The position numbers were made by a program, and so were the translations under genes. This document shows, piece after piece, positions 5,654 to 10,784 of a DNA stretch of 10,784 bases. This DNA is from an uncultured Garciella sp. (GTDB taxonomy: Bacteria; Bacillota; Clostridia; Eubacteriales; Garciellaceae): contig USMD01000069.1 of the NCBI GenBank assembly GCA_900555725.1, positions 1-10,784 on the forward strand. Direction: 5' to 3'. Every line of letters starts with the position of its first letter. Within the stretch, counting starts at the first letter, position 1. The notes beneath the pieces are model-generated. The model was not told where the DNA came from. It did no database searches and worked only from the letters and a program-made list of their open reading frames with translations.

Positions 5654-7168
5654 ATGGTGACAAAAGAAGAAAATCATCCAGTGGATGAAAAAGAATTAAA
5701 TGAGATTTTAAAGGTGCGTAGAGAAAAACTGACTCATCTTCAGGAAAAAGGTAAAAATCCCTTTGTAATCGAGAAATATATAAGAACCCATTATTCCAAA
5801 GCGATTATAGAAAATTTTGATCAATTGGAGGGGCAAAGAGTTTCTTTAGCCGGTAGAATTATGTCCAAAAGGGGACATGGAAAGGCAGGCTTTGCTGATA
5901 TTCAAGACATGAAAGGTAGGATTCAAATTTATGTTCGAATGGATCAAATAGGAGAAGAAGCCTACGAAGAATATAAAACCTATGATATAGGAGACATCAT
6001 TGGAGTAGAGGGAGAAATTTTTCGAACAAAAAAAGGTGAAATCTCTGTTAAAGTAGGCAAAGTACAATTACTAACCAAATCTTTACAGACTCTACCAGAA
6101 AAATGGCATGGCTTAAGGGATCAAGAATTACGTTATCGTCAAAGGTATGTGGACCTAATTGTAAATCCTGAGGTAAAAGATGTCTTTATCAAACGAACAA
6201 AAATTATAAAAAAAATAAGAGAGTTTTTAGATAATAGGGGTTATTTAGAGGTAGAAACACCTATTTTAAATACCATTGCTGGAGGAGCCACTGCTCGCCC
6301 CTTTATTACTCACCATAATACCTTAGATATTGATATGTACTTAAGAATAGCCAATGAATTATATTTAAAAAGGCTTATTGTTGGTGGCTTTGATAAAGTA
6401 TATGAAATGGGAAGAATGTTTCGAAATGAAGGTATGGATCCTAAGCATAATCCAGAGTATACGGCTATAGAACTATATGAAGCCTATGGAGATTATCATA
6501 CTGTGATGGAGATTACTGAAAATTTAGTGGAGTATGTAGCAATGGAAGTATTGGGTACCACTAAGATCCCTTATGGGGATTTTGAAATTGAATTAAAAGC
6601 ACCTTGGAAAAGGGTATCTATGCATGAATTGGTAAAGGAGAAAACAGGTATAGATTTTATGAAAGCTAAGACTGATGAAGAGGCCAGAGATCTTGCAAGG
6701 GCATTAGATAAAATTGAAGATGCAGACCAATTAACAAAAGGCAAGATTATCAATGCTGTCTTTGAAGAATATTGTGAAGCAGATATGATACAACCTACCT
6801 TTGTATTACATCATCCTGTAGATGTGTCACCATTGGCAAAAAGAAATCCTGATAATCCTGAAATTACAAATCGTTTTGAAGCCTTTGTCTGTGGAGGGGA
6901 AATTGCTAACGGCTTTTCGGAATTAAATGATCCTATTGATCAAAAGCAAAGATTTATTTCACAGTTAGAAGCCAGAAAGGCAGGAGATGAAGAGGCTCAT
7001 ATGATGGATGAAGACTTTATCAATGCTCTAGAAGTAGGATTACCACCAACAGGAGGCTTAGGAATAGGGATTGACCGTCTTATTATGATTTTAACAAATA
7101 CCCATTCTATTAGGGATGTACTACTGTTCCCTACTATGAAACCAGAAAATAGATCAAGTGATTCTTAG
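5654..7168 (+). CDS. lysS: Lysyl-tRNA synthetase, class II
   Basis: This enzyme charges tRNA(Lys) with lysine in an ATP-dependent reaction. The 504-residue protein has an N-terminal OB-fold anticodon-binding domain (about 60-155, with VSLAGRIMSKRGHGKAGF). The class II catalytic core has motif 1 from G196 (GYLEVETPIL), motif 2 from about Y250 (YEMGRMFRNEGMDPKHNPEY) and motif 3 from G467 (GGLGIGIDRL, with the ATP-binding R475). GGAGGG (5645-5650) lies close to the ATG at 5654; the GTG at 5657 is an alternative with slightly better spacing. The family usually ends soon after LFPTMKP. Here a short tail, ENRSSDS, follows, and the stop codon lies inside the repeated element at 7164-7254. The true C-terminus may thus have been replaced by insertion of that element. 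Confidence 0.97.
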   Translation: MVTKEENHPVDEKELNEILKVRREKLTHLQEKGKNPFVIEKYIRTHYSKAIIENFDQLEGQRVSLAGRIMSKRGHGKAGFADIQDMKGRIQIYVRMDQIGEEAYEEYKTYDIGDIIGVEGEIFRTKKGEISVKVGKVQLLTKSLQTLPEKWHGLRDQELRYRQRYVDLIVNPEVKDVFIKRTKIIKKIREFLDNRGYLEVETPILNTIAGGATARPFITHHNTLDIDMYLRIANELYLKRLIVGGFDKVYEMGRMFRNEGMDPKHNPEYTAIELYEAYGDYHTVMEITENLVEYVAMEVLGTTKIPYGDFEIELKAPWKRVSMHELVKEKTGIDFMKAKTDEEARDLARALDKIEDADQLTKGKIINAVFEEYCEADMIQPTFVLHHPVDVSPLAKRNPDNPEITNRFEAFVCGGEIANGFSELNDPIDQKQRFISQLEARKAGDEEAHMMDEDFINALEVGLPPTGGLGIGIDRLIMILTNTHSIRDVLLFPTMKPENRSSDS

Positions 7169-7254
7169 ATTCAGATGGAGTAAAAACTCCAACTGAAGCT
7201 AAGAACTCTGTTTATACGTCGGGAGTATCAAAAGTGGTAACATTCGAATAAATG
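7164..7254 (+). repeat. Dispersed structured element, copy C, overlapping the lysS stop
   Basis: CTTAGATTCAGATGGAGT (7164-7181) and ACTCCAACTGAAGCTAAG (7186-7203) form an 18-base inverted repeat with two mismatches around AAAA. A second, weaker stem pairs TTTAT (7211-7215) with ATAAA (7248-7252), and the element ends ATTCGAATAAATG. Both parts match the copies at 1-113 and 4963-5044. The middle is much shorter than in the copy at 1-113. The lysS TAG (7166-7168) is part of the first arm. It precedes the true terminator by about 30 bases, so it would lie in the lysS 3' untranslated region. Confidence 0.65.
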
Positions 7255-7281
7255 TATTTCAGTCTATAAAATGAATTTTCA

Positions 7282-7317
7282 AGAAATCTTCTTAAAAAGA
7301 GGGTTTCTCTTTTTTTT
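7282..7317 (+). terminator. Intrinsic terminator of greA-lysS
   Basis: AGAAATCTTCTT (7282-7293) pairs with AAGAGGGTTTCT (7297-7308) over 12 positions with two G-U pairs and an AAA loop. A C and eight consecutive T (7310-7317) follow. This is a standard Rho-independent terminator and separates the lysS unit from the permease unit. Confidence 0.85.
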
Positions 7318-7366
7318 GTAGAATAGAAATAGAATAAAATAAAATGTCTAAAATGATAGAAAATGA

Positions 7367-7396
7367 TTTACATTTAAGTCGGAATTTGAATATTAT
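7367..7396 (+). promoter_or_regulatory. Probable promoter for the permease/CoA-transferase unit
   Basis: TTTACA (7367-7372) and TATTAT (7391-7396) each match the sigma-A consensus at five of six positions with an 18-base spacer. They lie just downstream of the lysS terminator. The resulting leader would be about 200 bases. The region is very AT-rich, which raises the chance of a false match. Confidence 0.45.
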
Positions 7397-7601
7397 TTTT
7401 ATTTGTTTTTCTACCAGTTTAGATAAATTTTCTTTGAAACCCATTTCAAATAAATACTAAATTTTTTATTAGATATCAGAGGAGTTTCTGTTTTTTCTTT
7501 TTAAAAATGAGTTATTTATTTGAAAAAGTATAAAAAAGTAGGAGGTGGGTGTTTAAATTTTTTATTTTTCCATATCATATATGATATAAGGAGGGATTTT
7601 T
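7397..7601 (+). other. AT-rich leader of the permease gene with small inverted repeats
   Basis: No convincing gene of normal length is present. TTTGAAA (7433-7439) and TTTCAAA (7444-7450) form a perfect seven-base inverted repeat. CAGAG (7477-7481) can pair with TTCTG (7486-7490) just before TTTTTTCTTTTT (7491-7502), a weak terminator-like structure. A very strong Shine-Dalgarno, AGGAGGTG (7540-7547), stands just before a possible 11-codon frame from GTG 7549 to TGA 7584 (MFKFFIFPYHI), although the 3-base spacing is short. The layout could be an attenuated leader, but each part is weak on its own. Confidence 0.3.
7572..7587. promoter_or_regulatory. 16-base perfect palindrome before the permease Shine-Dalgarno
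   Basis: ATATCATATATGATAT is its own reverse complement over 16 bases and directly abuts AAGGAGGG (7588-7595), the ribosome-binding site of the gene starting at 7602. It could be an operator for a dimeric repressor or a small hairpin beside the start region. Its AT content makes chance occurrence possible. Confidence 0.35.
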
Positions 7602-8969
7602 ATGTTTGATATCACCGCTTGGTTAACAAGCCCATTTATATTGATGTTCATTGTTGTTGTAACAGGTTTGCTTCTTGGAAAAGTTAGATTAGGAAGATTT
7701 GAGCTTGGTACTTCCGGTGCATTATTCACAGGAATTGCGATGAGTTGGTTAGTTATGAAATATGCTAGAGCTATACCTAAAGGAGCTCCTGGTTACGATA
7801 CGGTTGAGAAAATGATTGGATCAGGAGTAATTCCTAATGAATTATTTGACTTATTTTTAATCCTATTTGTTTGTGCAGTAGGTCTTTTAGCATCTAAAGA
7901 TATGAAAGTAGTACTAAAAAAATATGGTGCAAAGTTTATTATTCTAGCCTTTGTAATTACTTTTGCAGGAGCAGCAGCAACCTATGTGATGACCCTTTTA
8001 AGTACCAGCGCAAATCCTTATGAGGTAACTGGGGTATATACAGGGGCTCTGACAAGTTCACCCGGTCTAGCTGCTGCAATAGAAAGTGGGAAAGACAATG
8101 CCAGTGAAGAAATGCAAAACTTTGATAAGTTAGATCCAGCAAAACAAGCAGAGATTGCTGAAAGTATAGGAGTATCTCAAGAAGAAATAAAAAGCGGAAA
8201 TATTCAATTGACAGAGAAGCAAAAGAATCAGTATATTTTAGATGCAGAATCTGGTATTGGAGCAGGAAATGCGATTGCTTATCCCTTTGGGGTTCTTATT
8301 GTTATTTTATTTGTTAACTTTGTCCCATCTATTTTTAAAATCGATGTAGAAAAGGAAAAAGAGAGATATAGGATGGAAATGAAAGCCGCCATGAGTTCTA
8401 TAGATATTAAGGAAATAAAACCTGTAAAATTTGATTTAGTTGCCTTTACTCTTACATGTTTTGTAGGTTATACGGTAGGTTCTATTAATATACCCATGGG
8501 CCCTTTAGGAAACTTTAGTTTAGGAGCTACTGGTGGAGTACTTATTATGGCTTTAGTATTGGGGTATATCGGGAAAATTGGTCCTATTATCTTTAGAATG
8601 GATAGTGGTATTTTAGGAGTTATTAGAGATCTAGGATTGACATTTTTCCTAGCTATTGTTGGATTAAAGTATGGTTATGCAGTTGTGGATTCTCTTGTGC
8701 ACTCAGGAGCATATCTTGTACTAGTGGGTATTATAGTAGGGTTAGTTGCTATTGCAGCAGGTTATATTGTAGGTCATTATATATTTAAGCTAAATTGGGC
8801 TGTTTTAGCAGGTGCTATTTGTGGTGGTATGACATCTACCCCTGGTTTAGGTGCAGCTATTGATGCTGTTAAAGGAGATGAACCAGCAGCTGGATATGGA
8901 GCAGCTTATCCCTTTGCTCTTTTGGGTATGGTAATTTTTAGTATTATACTTTATAAATTACCTATGTAG
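7602..8969 (+). CDS. AspT/YidE-type permease (aspartate-alanine exchanger family)
   Basis: This is a 455-residue inner-membrane transporter with about ten or eleven hydrophobic segments. It shows the internal duplication typical of the AspT/YidE/YbjL family. TSSPGLAAA (from T151) and AYPF (226-229) in the first half mirror TSTPGLGAA (from T411) and AYPF (435-438) in the second. A hydrophilic, acidic stretch (about 159-220) lies between the first pair of motifs. Many relatives are about 550 residues with two central TrkA-C domains, which are absent here. AspT exchanges aspartate for alanine; the substrate of this member is not known. A CoA-transferase gene follows by 34 bases in the same operon, which suggests a carboxylate such as succinate, acetate or a short-chain acid. 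That is inference. ATG 7602 follows AAGGAGGG. Confidence 0.82.
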   Translation: MFDITAWLTSPFILMFIVVVTGLLLGKVRLGRFELGTSGALFTGIAMSWLVMKYARAIPKGAPGYDTVEKMIGSGVIPNELFDLFLILFVCAVGLLASKDMKVVLKKYGAKFIILAFVITFAGAAATYVMTLLSTSANPYEVTGVYTGALTSSPGLAAAIESGKDNASEEMQNFDKLDPAKQAEIAESIGVSQEEIKSGNIQLTEKQKNQYILDAESGIGAGNAIAYPFGVLIVILFVNFVPSIFKIDVEKEKERYRMEMKAAMSSIDIKEIKPVKFDLVAFTLTCFVGYTVGSINIPMGPLGNFSLGATGGVLIMALVLGYIGKIGPIIFRMDSGILGVIRDLGLTFFLAIVGLKYGYAVVDSLVHSGAYLVLVGIIVGLVAIAAGYIVGHYIFKLNWAVLAGAICGGMTSTPGLGAAIDAVKGDEPAAGYGAAYPFALLGMVIFSIILYKLPM

Positions 8970-9003
8970 TATTCTAAGGAAAATAAAAAAGGAGGCTTTT
9001 AGA

Positions 9004-10506
9004 TTGTTAGAAGAAAGATTACGTTGTGAAGTACTTAAAGATAAAATAATGAAGCCAGAGAAAGCGGCAAAATTTTTTGAAAGGGGGATGACCATTGGAA
9101 CCAGTGGATTTACTCCAGCTGGATATCCTAAGGCTGTTCCTCTAGCCCTTGCAAAGAGAGGGAAAAATGGTGAAAACTTAGATTTAACCATTATAACAGG
9201 CGCCTCAGTGGGAGATGAATTAGATGGAGCCTTAGTAAGAGCAGGAGTCATGAAAAGAAGATATCCCTATCAAACCAATAAAGATCTTAGAAATGCTATT
9301 AATGAAGGAAAAGTAGAATATATGGATATGCATTTAAGCCATACACCTCAATGGGTAAAATACGGCTTTTTTGGAAAGATTGATATTGCTTTAGTAGAGG
9401 CTATTGCTATTAGGGAGGACGGAGGGATTATTCCTTCTACCTCAATAGGAAATGCTAATGTATTTGTAGAAACTGCGGATAAAGTAATCGTTGAGATTAA
9501 TACCAGTCAACCCTTATCTTTGGAAGGGGTACATGATATCTACAGTCCTAAAAATCCGCCTAATAGAGAGCCTATTCCTATTACAAAACCCGAAGAAAGA
9601 ATTGGGACAGATTATATTCCCTGTGACCCTGAAAAAATAGTAGCAGTAGTTGTTACGGATATTACCGATAAGACAAGAGAAGTAGCCCCTATAGATGAAA
9701 ATTCCAAGAAAATGGCTGGCCATTTAATTCAGTTTTTGAAAAAGGAAGTAGAAGAGGGAAGATTACCTAAACATTTACTGCCACTACAATCTGGAGTAGG
9801 TAGCGTAGCTAATGCAGTACTTGGAGGACTGATAGACTCAGATTTTGAAGATTTAACCATATATTCTGAAGTAATACAAGATGCGGCCATTGATTTAATA
9901 GATGCAGGGAAGGCAAGATTTGCATCAGGAACTTCTCTAACAATATCTCCTTCTAGATTAGAGGATTTTTACAAGAATCTTGATCACTACAAGGATAAGA
10001 TCATATTAAGACCTCAAGAGATTAGTAATAACCCTGAGATAATTAGAAGATTAGGGGTAATAGCAATGAATACTGCCATTGAAGTTGATCTATATGGAAA
10101 TGTAAACTCATCTAACATTATGGGAAGTAGAATGATGAATGGTATAGGGGGTTCTGGTGATTTCACTAGGAACGCATACCTATCAATTTTTACTACTGTA
10201 TCCACCGCAAAAGGTGGGAAAATTTCTAGTATTGTGCCTATGGTATCTCACCATGATCACACAGAACATGACGTGGATGTTATTGTTACAGAACAGGGCG
10301 TGGCTGATTTAAGAGGATTAAGTCCTAGAGAAAGAGCTGAGACTATCATAAAAAACTGTGCTCATCCAGATTATAAAGAACAATTGTTAAAATATTACCA
10401 TAATGCTATAAAAAATTGTCCCTATAAGCACACCCTCCATAATTTAGAAGAAGCATTGGCTTGGCATAAGAGATTTTTGAAAACAGGGACAATGAAAGAA
10501 GAATAA
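9004..10506 (+). CDS. cat1: Succinyl-CoA:acetate CoA-transferase-like (acetyl-CoA hydrolase/transferase family)
   Basis: Enzymes of this family move CoA between carboxylates, for example from succinyl-CoA to acetate, through a glutamyl-CoA intermediate in the cytoplasm. The 500-residue protein is similar throughout to Clostridium kluyveri Cat1 as I recall it. Shared segments include SGFTPAGYPKAVP near the N-terminus, ADMHLSH-like YMDMHLSHTPQW, IIPSTSIGNANVFVETADKV, LQSGVGSVANAV, YSEVIQD with the expected catalytic glutamate E289, IILRPQEISNNPEI, MMNGIGGSGDF, and TEQGVADLRGLSPRE. It lacks the long charged N-terminal extension of C. kluyveri Cat1. The start is TTG at 9004: GGAGG (8991-8995) is 8 bases upstream and no ATG lies nearby before conserved sequence. 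It shares an operon with the permease, and a strong terminator follows. The exact acyl substrates cannot be read from sequence. Confidence 0.9.
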   Translation: MLEERLRCEVLKDKIMKPEKAAKFFERGMTIGTSGFTPAGYPKAVPLALAKRGKNGENLDLTIITGASVGDELDGALVRAGVMKRRYPYQTNKDLRNAINEGKVEYMDMHLSHTPQWVKYGFFGKIDIALVEAIAIREDGGIIPSTSIGNANVFVETADKVIVEINTSQPLSLEGVHDIYSPKNPPNREPIPITKPEERIGTDYIPCDPEKIVAVVVTDITDKTREVAPIDENSKKMAGHLIQFLKKEVEEGRLPKHLLPLQSGVGSVANAVLGGLIDSDFEDLTIYSEVIQDAAIDLIDAGKARFASGTSLTISPSRLEDFYKNLDHYKDKIILRPQEISNNPEIIRRLGVIAMNTAIEVDLYGNVNSSNIMGSRMMNGIGGSGDFTRNAYLSIFTTVSTAKGGKISSIVPMVSHHDHTEHDVDVIVTEQGVADLRGLSPRERAETIIKNCAHPDYKEQLLKYYHNAIKNCPYKHTLHNLEEALAWHKRFLKTGTMKEE

Positions 10507-10548
10507 ACAGAAAAAGCACTGCTGGGAAGTAGTTTCTTAATTAAAATG

Positions 10549-10611
10549 AAAGAGTCATAGATGTTCCGTTCATTGTTCTACAAAGCTCTGGAAGCATCTA
10601 TGACTCTTTTT
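10549..10611 (+). terminator. Long-armed intrinsic terminator after the CoA-transferase gene
   Basis: AAAGAGTCATAGATG (10549-10563) pairs perfectly with CATCTATGACTCTTT (10595-10609). TTCC (10564-10567) extends the stem with GGAA (10590-10593) past one bulged G, leaving a 22-base loop. The 3' arm runs into TTTTT (10607-10611). Complementary A's before the stem make it potentially bidirectional. It insulates the permease unit from the rRNA promoter downstream. Confidence 0.85.
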
Positions 10612-10664
10612 AAGGATAAAATAGTCTATATCAATAGAAAAATGAAAAAAATCAAAAAAAGTAG

Positions 10665-10693
10665 TTGACAAAAAAACGTTAAGTCTTTATAAT
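10665..10693 (+). promoter_or_regulatory. rRNA-type sigma-A promoter
   Basis: TTGACA (10665-10670) and TATAAT (10688-10693) match consensus at all 12 positions with a 17-base spacer. A-rich runs at 10639-10660 (AAAAATGAAAAAAATCAAAAAAA) resemble an UP element. Transcription would start near 10700. The strength and the leader that follows point to a stable-RNA operon. Confidence 0.85.
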
Positions 10694-10699
10694 AATAAG

Positions 10700-10784
10700 A
10701 GTCGTCAGCAAGTAACAAAAGATGACAAAAAAGAATTGATCTTTGAAAATAGAACAGTGTAAGGAAAAAAGGCAACCTTAATTC
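10700..10784 (+). promoter_or_regulatory. Leader of an rRNA operon with boxA-like antitermination sequence
   Basis: TGATCTTTGAAAATAGAACA (10737-10756) closely resembles the boxA-like leader segment found shortly before 16S rRNA in clostridia and bacilli, where Nus factors assemble. GTCGTC (10701-10706) can pair with GATGAC (10721-10726), a likely small upstream stem. No mature rRNA sequence is reached. The 16S gene is expected soon after the window ends, which is an inference from this leader. Confidence 0.75.

Noticed and set aside
1..10784. CRISPR array, prophage, insertion sequence or defence system
   Set aside because: No regularly spaced direct repeats, transposase, integrase or phage-type genes were seen. 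All long genes belong to core metabolism, transport or information processing.

Overview
The window looks like chromosomal DNA of a low-GC, anaerobic, Clostridia-type Firmicute. The base composition is strongly AT-rich, Shine-Dalgarno sites are strong and purine-rich, and GTG and TTG starts are used. The gene set fits as well: a BirA with a DNA-binding domain, an ECF-type pantothenate S component, type III pantothenate kinase, and a Cat1-type CoA-transferase typical of fermenters. The species cannot be named from the sequence alone. All eight clear long genes lie on the + strand and appear intact.

Layout. Positions 1-113 hold most of a structured, dispersed element that recurs in diverged form near 4963-5044 and 7164-7254. 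birA (220-1212) follows. Next is a vitamin B5/CoA block: a good sigma-A promoter (1259-1287), two tandem hairpins with mismatched adenosines resembling the pan RNA motif, then panT (1392-1916) and coaX (1995-2765). dusB (2792-3757) and a gene resembling cyanobacterial acyl-ACP reductase (3813-4859) continue in the same direction. A perfect-consensus promoter (4849-4877) overlaps the end of that reductase-like gene and opens a leader of about 270 bases, which contains a hairpin, the second element copy and another inverted repeat. greA (5155-5640) and lysS (5654-7168) follow. The lysS stop codon lies inside the third element copy, and a strong terminator ends the unit at 7282-7317.

The second half is a separate two-gene unit. 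After a 433-base gap holding a plausible promoter, a weak hairpin with a T-tract and a 16-base palindrome, there is an AspT/YidE-type permease (7602-8969) and a Cat1-like succinyl-CoA:acetate CoA-transferase (9004-10506). A long-armed terminator (10549-10611) closes it. The pairing suggests that carboxylate transport is coupled to CoA transfer in fermentation, but that is inference. The last 120 bases hold a perfect TTGACA-17-TATAAT promoter and a leader with a boxA-like sequence, typical of the start of an rRNA operon whose 16S gene would begin just past the window.

Most of this is housekeeping sequence. The points most worth following are the tandem hairpins before panT, the three structured element copies, the reductase-like protein with a conserved candidate catalytic cysteine, and the permease/CoA-transferase pair with its complex leader.
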